A stretch of DNA of 64,000 bases from Viridothelium virens (lineage: Eukaryota; Ascomycota; Dothideomycetes; Trypetheliales; Trypetheliaceae): assembly GCA_010094025.1 (NCBI GenBank), contig ML991777.1, forward strand, positions 248,001 through 312,000, written 5' to 3'. Below the pieces are notes generated by a model. The model worked only from the letters and a program-made list of their open reading frames with translations. It was not told the DNA's origin and ran no database searches. A program made the translations under genes and the position numbers. Shown here piece after piece: positions 39,014 to 49,308 of the stretch (position 1 is its first letter; the number at the start of each line of letters is the position of its first letter).

Positions 39014-39053
39014 TCTGATGTAGTCTGATGTAGTCTGATGTAGTCTGATGTAG
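39014..39053 (+). repeat. Four tandem copies of a 10-mer
   Basis: TCTGATGTAG is repeated four times exactly, then decays into related CTG-TGG repeats (GGCTGCTGTGGCCTGCGG) up to about 39102. Confidence 0.9.
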
Positions 39054-40494
39054 GCTGCTGTGGCCTGCGGCGGTCTACCATGGCCTTGCTGTGGCCTGCG
39101 ATGGTCGCACCGTCGCCAAAAGAAATTTGCGGGGAAGCCCGTGCGCATATCCTGGCCTCTCTCACCTTTTCACGCTCTTCACGCTTTTCATCCCTACTCT
39201 GAGCGCTGCATCTACCGACATGTCACCAACTGCAAACGCATTCGGCCAAAGCTAGCCGTACATGTACGGGTGTCATTTGCATAGCGGAGTGCATTACTAC
39301 TGCCTCGACAACTAACCACTATTTCGATCTTAAAAGGTTGCCTTTTAGGATCCTTGGAGTTCTGTCTATCTCTACGGAGCACTACTGCCGTACCCGTCCT
39401 AATGGAATTCACAGTGGACTTGGTTTATATAGGCGTTCGTTTCTTGCAATGCTCCCAATCGATCGCCTAGTGCTGACCGGAAAATAAATCTGCGTCGTGC
39501 AATCTCCACGAGCTCAGGTCGATTTCGATATGTCAGGGACTGGCCGCAAGCCGGGGATGATCATCGGGGTGCATCGAGATGAGACACCTCGATCCCTCCG
39601 TGATGCTGTCAGAGCAACCTTGGAAGGCAGTGACGTTGGGCTGTAGGTACACGGCGCTAAGCACTTGCGTTGGCGGACCGGCACGCGACCTGAAGAGCCA
39701 ACGTGCGTCAGGGTTCATAGGATGCACAGGTAGGGCTGTGTGAGGTGTTTGACATAAGGTTTGATGTTAGATTCCATCCTGTCAGCCAAATAGAGTAAAC
39801 CCCTGGATCTGTCAAGATCGTAACGGGTCGACGATCGTCGTCGTCTTCCCGAATTAGGGTCTTGACGGATTTCGGAAGGACCGAAGAGCCCCTGCAGCAA
39901 ACAAAACATCTCGAGATCCTCTTCGTTGCGTGATTTCCACATCTCACCACCCTCTGCTTAGCTGCAGAGGCGACGGCTCCTCCGTATGAGCCAGGCACTG
40001 AGCCTCAAAAAAACAAGATTCTGGTGCTCCATTCGGGTGTCTTAGTCGCCAAGGAGGCGCATCGCCGTCGCACTGAATTCCTACTCGACCATGCTAGCTC
40101 AGACCGTCCGTCATAGGAGACCATTCCACTCATTTCCTCAGACGGCTCTCGGAGAACCCATTCTGATACAGGCCTCGTTCTGTTTGCGTCAGATTATGTC
40201 TTATTGCCACCGGCGAGTTGCAACCCTAACCGAACAACAGACATCCGCAACGCTTGACGGAGATTTGGTAAGAGGCCAACAGGAGCTAGTGCGCCATTCC
40301 GAACCTTACCGAAACGTGGCTGGGCACGCAGCGAAAACGCCGTCGAGAATGGCTGGCATGTAGCTACCCTCAATCTCAGGAAAAATCTTCCTCGTCCCCT
40401 TCGTCTCCTGGTCCTTCACGTGCTGCAGATGCGAGATATTGGTGAACAGTATCGGACTGTAGAAGTTGACTTTTCTGATGTACCGCACAGCTGG

Positions 40495-42097
40495 TCAACT
40501 AGTGATCGACCGCATCAGTCGGGCGTACTTGAGACTCACCTGCTGTTCAAAATTTTCATATGCCTGTTCTAACAGTTTCCTCTCCAGGGATCGGAGTTTT
40601 AAGGCATCACTGTACGCTTTCGGCCTGATAGAGGTATTTTCGCCATAGGTTGTAGAGATTGCCTTGTCATCCGTTTCCGACAGCGAAAGGAGCTGAGACT
40701 CAACACGAGACTGGATGACAGTGACAGCGCGGAGCTGGAAGATATCCCACCTAGCATCCTCCAAAAGTTGGGGCCTGAGTAGTTGAATATCATCAATCTC
40801 CTTGCCTTGCCACGAAATTTGTAGCTCCTGGTCACCATCAATAGATTGAACAATTTGAAATCGTAACCCGTCCTCTTCATTAACACATATCAACCACACG
40901 TAGTCACTTTCCCAAGACGTTGCATTATGATCCTCGTAGAGACGAAAGCCCGGGGCCGTCGTTGCAATGGCGTTCTTGGCCCGTTTTAATGGATCGTCGT
41001 CCGGTATTTCTAGATCGAGGAACATTTCGCGAGCGCTTGTCATTGAATCTTCAATGAAGCCATAGGAAAAGAGCATTTCGCAAGCCCCCTTTTTGTCTCC
41101 ATATGTAATAGTGACCTCGTCCCCAGGCCCTATGTGTTTCTGGTCCAACAGCAGAAGAATGGCATCGCCGTTACTGTCAGTCTCGTACAAAGCTCCTGTC
41201 ATTTCTCCGGAAGCGTGGTTTGCCATGTCAATTCCTGCAACCATTGAATCTCCAATTCCAGGGAATTCCAGTGCACGCGAGCGGTACATCGCATCGCATT
41301 GCTTCCAGTCATCATAATCAATGAGACCTTCGATCTCGTCCCACCATAAATCTCTGCACCAAGATATTTGCTTCGTCGATGCTCGTAAAAGGTCGAATTC
41401 GCGGTATAGCGATTTCATCTTAGCTTCGAGAGCAGGTCTGAGCGTCGTCCCTATTAGGAGCGCTCGTTCACTTTCTGACCAGAATGTTGGGAGTAGTTCC
41501 TCTGGAAGAAATTTTATATATCTAGCAGATATTAGTGATAGAAAGGAAATACATTGCATTGACTGTACTCTGAGAACGGATGAGTGACCCCTCTCTTCTT
41601 GGAGGGCATTGGGCATGCCGTGAAAGCTTGCATGAGTATGAAAGTCAAGATTGCGCCACGAGAGGTCTATCCTTGATTAGCTCGAGTAAGGCCTGGAGTC
41701 ACAACATAGTAAAGCTCGAGGTCGCATCGCCAAATTTGCCAGAACTGGACGTGCAGAAGAGACATTTGATTAAGATGACCAAAATATTCAAAGCGACTTC
41801 ACCTACTCTTCCGAACTCGCCGAGTGCTGCTATGACTTCTCTGAAATCTTGGTCGGATTTGGCATGATCATGTACTAATTCCAAAGACAGAACCATGTCC
41901 CTCGACACATGTATCAAAGGGGCTTCTTCGCCGCCATTGAGATATCTTGCTGCAATTACGGTACTGCCACGGTCCTCATAGCCCGGTAGATGTCCAATCT
42001 TGACGCCATTGTATGTAATATTATTCATAGCTGACCAGGCCGGTAGGGCTGATGTCGGTAGCTTCAACCATCCCTCTTTCCTACCACGCCTGATCAT
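40495..42097 (-). CDS. SET-domain lysine methyltransferase (SETD3/Rubisco-LSMT-like class)
   Basis: Three exons, about 470 aa: exon 1 41807-42097, a 140 nt intron, then a middle exon (TSRGAILTFILMQAFTACPM) spliced into EYIKFLPEELLPTFW. The N-terminal half contains the start of the split SET domain (NNITYNGVKIGHLPGYEDRG, VSRDMVLSL). The SET core returns with GDSMVAGIDMANHAS and DEVTITYGDKKGACEMLFSYGF, giving the S-adenosylmethionine and lysine sites. The C-terminal part is helical, as in the substrate-binding domain of the LSMT/SETD3/SETD6 class. Such enzymes methylate non-histone proteins (ribosomal or other). The target cannot be read. The gene is divergent from cdc14 over 488 bp. Confidence 0.88.
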
Positions 42098-42585
42098 TGT
42101 GACAGACGAAACCCCGCAAAGTATGGGTAGATATCCCTCGAAAAGTAAGTACGGTAAGGTAAGGTACCTACATCTAAGGTACCTTACGTCAATACGAGAG
42201 AACGAGGTCGGGACTCGCCGCATCACGTGGAGACGCATCAAGATAGCGTCATCGAGGCAACCGGGGAAGGTTGGCCGTGTGGCGCCGTTGTTTACCATCA
42301 CAACCGCTAAGCACAACAAACCCACTATTATTCTTTACTACCTCGTCCACCGCTCCGCAAACTCCCCAGCTTTCAACTACTCCAGTCTTATTCCAACTAT
42401 TCCCAGACTCCATTCAAAATTAAATTACGTTATCGCATTGCTTTTATTGGCAATCGGAGCATCAGCTTCACACAGCGAAGTCGTCAGAATAAGCTCCCAG
42501 GCAGATCCAAACGTAGGCACGGCTTCTCCACTCGAGACGAAAACAGAGAGGGCGAACAAGACGAAGCAAGAGCGACGAGGCGCAA
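42098..42585. promoter_or_regulatory. Divergent promoter SET gene / cdc14
   Basis: Contains a perfect 10 bp hairpin at 42159-42187 (GTAAGGTACC, 9 nt loop, GGTACCTTAC). GGTAAGGTAAGG precedes it. No established binding site recognised. Confidence 0.45.
42159..42187. repeat. Perfect 10 bp inverted repeat with 9 nt loop
   Basis: The left arm at 42159-42168 and the right arm at 42178-42187 are exact reverse complements. The arms contain GGTACC, which recurs at 515-528, 847-858 and the edge of the fold-back element near 52508. Confidence 0.85.
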
Positions 42586-44708
42586 ATGCCTCAACAACAG
42601 CAACTTGGGGCATCAGAGCCTACTTCTCAAGCGACCAGCTATGGGCAAGTAATAGAATATATACAAGGTCAGACCGTCGTTGGCGCCCCTCACCTGAACC
42701 ATTACCTGGTTCTGACAACTTTCGAAAGATCGTCTGTACCTTGCCTCTTATACGCATCCTCCAAATGCGCATACCCCCTTCCCGTATCCGACTAAATCCA
42801 CACGATCACCTACAAAAAGATCCTCGCGAGCGGGGAATGGTCCCACCCCCGCTCCTAACACTAGCTCAAAGCATCCACCAGTATATTTCTCCGTTGACAA
42901 GAACCTGCTATACAATGCATTTCATGCCGACTTCGGACCGTTACACGTCGGTCACTTGTACAGATTCGCCGTTCAACTGCACGAGGTACTTGGAGACCCA
43001 GACAACGAGGACAGAGGGGTGGTATTTTGGAGTCATGCAGACTCGAGAAGTACGATTATCATACATTTATATGTTGCTTGACTGATTAATTTTCGCTTTA
43101 GGTCGAGCCAATGCCGCTTGTATCCTTGCCTGCTACATGGTCCTTATTCAGAACTGGCCACCTCACTTAGCGCTGGCACCCATTGCTCAAATGGATCCGC
43201 CCTGCATGCCCTTTAGAGACGCTGGTTACAGTCAAGCCGATTACACCTTGACCATTCAAGATGTTGTCTATGGATTATGGAAAGCCAAGGAGGAGCGATT
43301 GATTGAGCTCAAAGAATTCAGCCTCGAAGAGTATGTGCATTCTTGACTCTACCTCTAATTTTCTTCGCGACTTACTTACTGCCGATATAGGTACGAAAAA
43401 TACGAGAGAGTCGATATGGGAGACTTTAATTGGATCACACCCAGTTTCCTGGCGTTTGCCTCTCCCCAGCACTCACCTACCCATGTCATCCCAGCTTCTT
43501 CAGCAGCATACGCAAAGTTGCCCTCGAGCAGGAGCCAAGTACAGCAATCGGCATTACCAGAACCATTCAAAAACGTCTTGACACATTTTACTGAAAGAGA
43601 CGTCGGACTCGTTGTCCGTCTCAATTCCGAACTCTACTCACCTTCTTACTTTACAGCACTTGGCATCAAGCATCTGGATATGATATTTGACGATGGCACA
43701 TGCCCTCCACTCAATCTAGTCCGCAAATTCGTCAATCTAGCGCATGATACCATCAACATCAAGCGGAAAGGCATCGCAGTGCATTGCAAAGCAGGACTTG
43801 GCCGAACCGGCTGTCTTATCGGCGCCTACCTTATCTACCGCCACGGCTTCACTGCCAACGAAATCATCGCCTTCATGCGCTTCATGCGACCCGGCATGGT
43901 CGTCGGCCCTCAACAGCACTGGCTTCACCTCAATCAAGGCACCTTCCGCGAGTGGTGGTTTGAAGACGGCATCCGCGATAAGATGACCCTCCTCCAGCAA
44001 CTCCAGCAACCCTCTACACCGGTCCGCGCCGCCACCAATACATCCAAGAAGCGGCTCGACAGCAACGGCCAGACCTTCACCCCGCCTAACGGCAGCCAGA
44101 AGCGCGCCGCCCTCAGCGAGATCCAGAACAACGAAGTCCCCCGCGATCATCGCGAGGGCAGCACTCAGCTCGACCACCTCCCGGCACCGACGCCAGGCCA
44201 GCCCCGCAAGACCAGCAAGATCTATGGCAACAAACGCTCGCCGGGCCTCGGCGGGACTGAGAACGAGCACCCGGCGGGCCAACCTGACACGGAGATCGTG
44301 CAGATGCAGCGGATGACGAATCCAGATGCTTCAGAGAGCGAGGCTGAGGAGTGGCAGATGCGACTGTTGAGCGCCAAGCGAAGCAGCACGCGGAGTCCGT
44401 CGGGGAGTGGGAAGAGGAGGGCGGTGAGCTGTACGACGACCACGACGACGATGACGAAGTGGGATGTTGCAAGTGAGAGTGAGGAGGTGGAAAATATCGG
44501 GTTGGAGCTGGGGATGGATGGGAGCGTGGGTGTTGGGGGGGTGAAGCCTAAGACGCCGGGAGGAAAGGAGGGGAAGAGCGGGAGTGGGGCGGGGAGTTTG
44601 AGCGTGGGCAAGAGGAGGGAGAGCCCGAGTCGGAGTGGGGTGAGGAAGACGAGTGGGAGAGTGGGAAGCGTAGGCGTGGTCAATCATGCTGCTAAGGTGA
44701 AGCAGTAG
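42586..44708 (+). CDS. cdc14: Dual-specificity phosphatase Cdc14
   Basis: Four exons (42586-42667, 42729-43049, 43102-43330, 43391-44708) give 649 aa. The N-terminal A domain (about 25-210) contains QDRLYLASYTHPP, NLLYNAFHADFGPLHVGHLY and ACILACYMVLIQNW. The catalytic B domain (about 230-370) contains HLDMIFDDGTCPP and the signature VHCKAGLGRTGCLIGAYLI with catalytic Cys and Arg, then FMRFMRPGMVVGPQQHW and NQGTFREWWFE. The C-terminal tail of about 250 residues is basic, Ser/Thr-rich and disordered. Cdc14 reverses Cdk phosphorylation at mitotic exit, cytokinesis and septation; fungal forms act in nucleolus, spindle poles and septa. Length fits filamentous orthologues. Confidence 0.96.
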
Positions 44709-45963
44709 TCAAGATGAGGGACTGAGAATATGGGTAGGGTCGGTTTAACTTGATCCGAGGGACGTTTGATGTCAGATGTCACTGTCTTCTCGCATGCAGC
44801 GGCATCCATCGACAGATGCATGCACGTCTATCTCATTCCTCTGCATAGCATGGCATTGGTACTGTGCACGAACTACGGATGGCGCTTCGACTCCTTGTTC
44901 ATTGGCTCGTTCTGGGTTTCTCTCATTTCTGATGTTCTCTTGAATTGCTGGCGTTCGTGTATCCAAGTGGGATTTTCCCCGTCCCTGTTTGCGTTCCTTG
45001 CTTGTCTGTTTGCATGTTCGTTTCACCAGAAGGGACGACTGGATACAGCAAGGCGACGATGTGTATGAAAGTCCGAATATTTGATACGAAATGCATTGTT
45101 CATAATTTCTCCGTGGGCCTGAAATTTCTGGATGGAGCGTGACTCGCTGCTGTGATCGAGTGGCGGGGTTCCTAGGAGGAGTGCTTGAGGGCGCTTCGGT
45201 TAGGAGGATACCCCTGGAAGACGCCGAACGCAGGCTGTTTTGATAGGACGTTCAGGACGTTTAGGCACTTGAATCGTGCATATAGCTAGATAGAGAAGAT
45301 CAATGCAGATCTTGGACACCGTTCCTGAAGGTGGCCCCGATGCCGCAGTGGATGCAGATGATGATGTGATTTAACCGGCGGTCAGATGGTCAGGGTCTGG
45401 CGGTGGGTCTGGGGTCTGAGCATCTGTGGTGCTGTGGTCCGTTGGGTTGCCTGGACTGAAGGATGGCCTCGACTCGACCTCGACCTTGACCCTGCAATCA
45501 TCAACACCGTGAGCCGTGACCCACCATCATCACTCGCTTCCCTCAGAGCCTCCTCTGAAGCGGACCATTTTGCTGCTCTGCACGCCGCAGTCGACTCCTC
45601 TTCCTCAAACGCCGCTCACTGCAGCCTGCAGCCTGCAACTGCCCCGTTCACCCCGATCCACTTAGGGCCCTTAGTGGCGCTCTTGCCCTGGTCGACACTT
45701 CCGCCGCCGTACCTTTCTTGTGTCACCAACGCACCGAACGACTGCAGACCCTCGAATCTGCCGCGCCGACACCTTCATGATGCCTCCTTGCCGCTGATTC
45801 CTTATATACACTCTAACCCCCAGCCACGTCTCTTTCCGACAGGTTTGGGCCTCAGGTCCTGAACCCCTTCACCGGACTCAGTCTTGCTAGAGACTTTGTG
45901 GCTTTGGCCCCTTCAGAGCAATTCCCGCTGGACGAGTGTTACGAACTGCTGGCCTCCGCCACG
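44709..45963. other. Intergenic cdc14 to Ser/Pro-rich gene
   Basis: 1.25 kb with no supported gene. The second half (about 45500-45900) is pyrimidine-rich and would be promoter and 5' leader of the next gene; a GTG-start extension at 45898 is possible only with a non-ATG start. Confidence 0.5.
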
Positions 45964-47109
45964 ATGCATGATACAATAATGGACGAGGCCTCCTCTACCA
46001 TGGAGCGACTGGATCTTGACGAAGCACCCTACCCACCCACTGTACCTGAAGCGCCCACCGACAACATGCCGCGGGTACATTCACCACGACCACAACAACC
46101 ACGCAGAAGCACCGAACCTCCAACTGTGCTATTGTCCAGCGAGGGCAGCGTCATCGGCACCCTTCCTCTTTGTCAACAGCGTAATCGATCGCCCTATTCT
46201 CGAAGCCACTTGCGCTCTCGATCTGGCAACGGCAACCTCTCAGCACCACAAATGGCTCGCGCTCGCTCGCTTCCCAGCGTCACCGGCCATAGCAGCTTCT
46301 CGTTCATCTCATCACCCACCCTCTCACCAGCGAGCCCTCTGCGCTCGCCCGCTCGTATGCGCAGTCCCAATCGTCCTCCTCCCGAAGAGTCCTACCCTCC
46401 GTCCACAGGCCCGAACCTCTTCGACATCGACCCTATATCTGAGGACTCGGAGCTCGACCTGACTCCACGCGCCAACTATCACGACCGTTCCACCCAGTCT
46501 TCTCCTCTACACGCCACCTTCCCTCGCATCCGTCGACGGCCTGCTTCCCCACTCTCGCAAACTTCTCCGAGCAACAGCTACTCCTTCCTCGGCGCCACGA
46601 CGAGCAGCCCGACCCCAACATCCACCTCTTTCCCTTCCTCTCCCCGGCTCGCACCGACCCGCTATAACGAGCCCTTCCCCGGCTCCTCCGTTCCCTCCTT
46701 CTCCTTCTCCGCCCCATATTCCACCTCGATCCCCACCTCCGCCTCTTCCTCCTCCATCGCCTCCTCTGTCCCGTCCACCCCGAGCTCGACTCGTAGCCGC
46801 TCCCCTTCCATCTCCAGCCTCGAAACCATCCCGGACTCGCCGGATGCTGAGGCGGCGGCGCTGCTCGCGGATGCGGAAGACCGAGTGCGGATTGCGCAGT
46901 TGAAGGCGGCTGCCGACGCGGCGGATAAGAAGGCGGCGTTGAGACGAGGGAGCTTCAATGTGGATGTTGCGGGCAGGTGGGGCAGTCCTGGCGCGGGTGG
47001 TACCAGTGGGCTTGGTGGAATGAATGGGCGAGACAAGCGGAAGCGGTGGAGTGTGTGTGGAGCGGAGAGGAGAGGCGATCTGGACTTGGAGACGATTTGG
47101 GAGGATTGA
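45964..47109 (+). CDS. Ser/Pro-rich disordered protein, function unknown
   Basis: One uninterrupted frame of 381 aa from ATG 45964 (MHDTIMDEASSTMERLDLDE). The middle is Ser/Pro/Arg-rich with many SP dipeptides (SSPTLSPASPLRSPARMRSP). Such sites are typical of Cdk/MAPK-type phosphorylation. The C-terminal quarter is different: an acidic-alanine helix (DSPDAEAAALLADAEDRVRI, AQLKAAADAADKKAALRRGS) and a final basic/aromatic block (KRKRWSVCGAERRGDLDLET). I do not recognise the family. The two contrasting ends look like conserved short motifs separated by a linker. There are no membrane segments or signal peptide. An in-frame GTG at 45898 could extend it only if non-ATG initiation is used. Confidence 0.75.
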   Translation: MHDTIMDEASSTMERLDLDEAPYPPTVPEAPTDNMPRVHSPRPQQPRRSTEPPTVLLSSEGSVIGTLPLCQQRNRSPYSRSHLRSRSGNGNLSAPQMARARSLPSVTGHSSFSFISSPTLSPASPLRSPARMRSPNRPPPEESYPPSTGPNLFDIDPISEDSELDLTPRANYHDRSTQSSPLHATFPRIRRRPASPLSQTSPSNSYSFLGATTSSPTPTSTSFPSSPRLAPTRYNEPFPGSSVPSFSFSAPYSTSIPTSASSSSIASSVPSTPSSTRSRSPSISSLETIPDSPDAEAAALLADAEDRVRIAQLKAAADAADKKAALRRGSFNVDVAGRWGSPGAGGTSGLGGMNGRDKRKRWSVCGAERRGDLDLETIWED

Positions 47110-49308
47110 GAGGGTTGGCGTGGTATGATGAAAGAGGGAGCAGCAGTGATGATCTGGCGCGAAGATCCACGGTGATGAGGAATTTGTTCGAGGAGAAAAG
47201 TACCAGTTGTTGGAAAGGGTCGAGAGAGCGAGTGGGGTGACATCGGAGGCAGAAACAAAGAAACCTACATGATCTCTCCGGTTCCTGGAATTCAGGATGC
47301 ACTGAGCATTCTTCCTGCACTTCTTATCCTGGATCACGACCCGAGAATTTTTCAATGTATAATTTCCAGTCTGGTTGGAAATCGGCGGCGGATGCGGCAA
47401 ACTTGAACGGGCTTCTACGACTTGCGCCGTTCTTGACTCTTGTCTTGCGTTGGCATCTTGCGTAACACACTTGATATCATAGTGGTGCTGGCTATTGTCT
47501 ATTTTGCTTTTTTCCTTCTCATCTGTCTTTTCAGCTCTGCATTGCGTGTAGGTACTATCCATCGGATTGGCGCTTTGGTGCTTTAGGGGCTTTCAAATCG
47601 CCCTGGAAGGTGGCCCCTTTTTATGCTGTTTGATCGGTATTTTGCGGATAGGACAGGACAGGCAAGAGCAAGGACATGGACATGGACATGGACACGATTA
47701 TGGATGAAGACAATCTCAGACAGACTTGGCTGGCTCGGGCAGGCGTGAACTTTATGATGGTGCGTCACGGGACTGTCACGATACCCAGATCGAAGAATTG
47801 AATATTACTACGTGAATCGACGTGTTTGCTAAACGTGCATTGCCGTGACATATGTGGTTGATCATGGTTCGCTAAGCATGGCCCTAGACATTGGTAAGAG
47901 ATGTGCAGTAAGCCTGCAAGCATTTTTGTACCCAACGAGACGGCCCACGTGTCAAAGGCAGCCAGCTCCCGAATAAAATCGATGCAAGAGTCACAAGCCT
48001 GCGCGTACCTTACCCATCTCAACTACGACAGTCGGTTGAGCAGAAGACGGTATTGCCTTATTTCCTTATCCCTCCCGCCTCTACAACGTTTGGCTGCTAC
48101 ACACAGGCCGAAGCACAACAAATCATTCCGACCTTTGAGAAAAGCTTCCATTATCTGCGCCGCCGCATCATTCCTAACTGGCAGTAAGTGCTTGGCAATA
48201 TGCCAGGGAGGTACGCGCACCAGATTAGGACACACGATTATCATCGTCATAATACGGGGGAAGCATAGCCTTTGTTAGGCGTCAAGAGGTAGGACATAGT
48301 CGAGATAGACTCTGTTTGCTTCAACCACAAAATGGTCTATGGTGAGGAAAATCTCCGTGAGACCATTATAGGACTGCTCACTTTCATCTTCACTCAATGA
48401 TTGTTGGTCAGCTTATTGCCGATGTCTCTCTCACCTACATCTAAATTTCCTTCGACAAAAAAATTGCAATCTCCATTTTACTAATTTGCACAACATCCCC
48501 TTTACTAGGTATATACAGTACAGTCGTCTCAACTCTTACAAAAAGACTCAGCGTACCGAATTCTGTTTCCACTAGTAGCCGCAAGAGACTTACAATTCCC
48601 ATGCTGCGGCTCAAATATCGACATGCTCCCCAATGGCTTTGTTACCTTCAGCACCTGCGCTCTGAAGTTCCCTCCCCATCTCAATCTTGCAATACGAAAC
48701 GGGCTCGTTACGGGCTTCACAGCCACAACTTCCCGTACGATCGCTCCTGCGAGCTGCTTTACGTTGGCACAACAAATGCCTCTGGCTGAGAAGGAGGCCG
48801 ATGGCCCAAGGGAGTCGAAACGAATTGGGGTTGAAAAGCAATCTGCTTGACAAATTGAGAAATGGACACGGATTCCTGCTCATTCCAAACATCATTCATT
48901 GGCAAACAATGTCCACTTTGAACTGCTGGAATGTCTCCGCCTCTATGCGTGAGAAAATCAAGAGCTGTCGTTATTCCCTGATCGAACGTGTGACGTGAAG
49001 AAGAAACAAACGCGAAAGAAGGAACGAAGAATCCGGAGAGTTGAGGAATGGAGATACACATTGCTTAATGCAGATCACGGCAACGGGGATGAAGTTTGGG
49101 GTAAAGAGTTCTATCTCTATTCTTGGCATTGCAAAGTCCTAGTTTTACATGATTATCGTTAAGATTTACAGTTAAGGTATCTATCCTTGGTATCTCTATG
49201 CACTTCGTCCCAATGCTCTTTCCAGAAATTGCGTTCAAAAAAAACCAAGCTTAAAACAAGCCATAGAACCCCAAACTTTTAATCACGTTCGCGACAAATT
49301 ATTCCTAG
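47110..49308. other. 2.2 kb convergent intergenic region
   Basis: Unusually long for a gap between two 3' ends. A small tandem repeat of GGACAT lies near 47672-47690. Many short frames on both strands lack splice or family support. A small unrecognised gene cannot be excluded. Confidence 0.45.

Larger units (their letters stand above)
38154..40494. other. 2.3 kb upstream region of facB
   Basis: No gene is supported. The stretch contains several tandem and inverted short repeats (see separate entries) and an AGCTGGCGCCAGCT palindrome near 38528. It is GC-rich between about 38.4 and 39.1 kb. It likely carries the facB promoter on its left part and the 3' flank of the SET gene on its right end. 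Confidence 0.5.

Noticed and set aside
38907-39053. Spaced repeats resembling a CRISPR array
   Set aside because: Eukaryotic context, repeat units too short, spacers of 0-4 nt and no cas genes.
43737-44282. 181-codon minus-strand frame inside cdc14
   Set aside because: Shadow of the Cdc14 catalytic and tail exon, which has an unambiguous phosphatase signature.
46507-47562. 351-codon frame on the minus strand opposite the Ser/Pro-rich gene
   Set aside because: It mirrors the sense gene over most of its length, is low-complexity (Arg/Gly, Pro/Thr), and shows no family pattern. The strong third-position GC bias of the sense gene keeps the opposite frame open.
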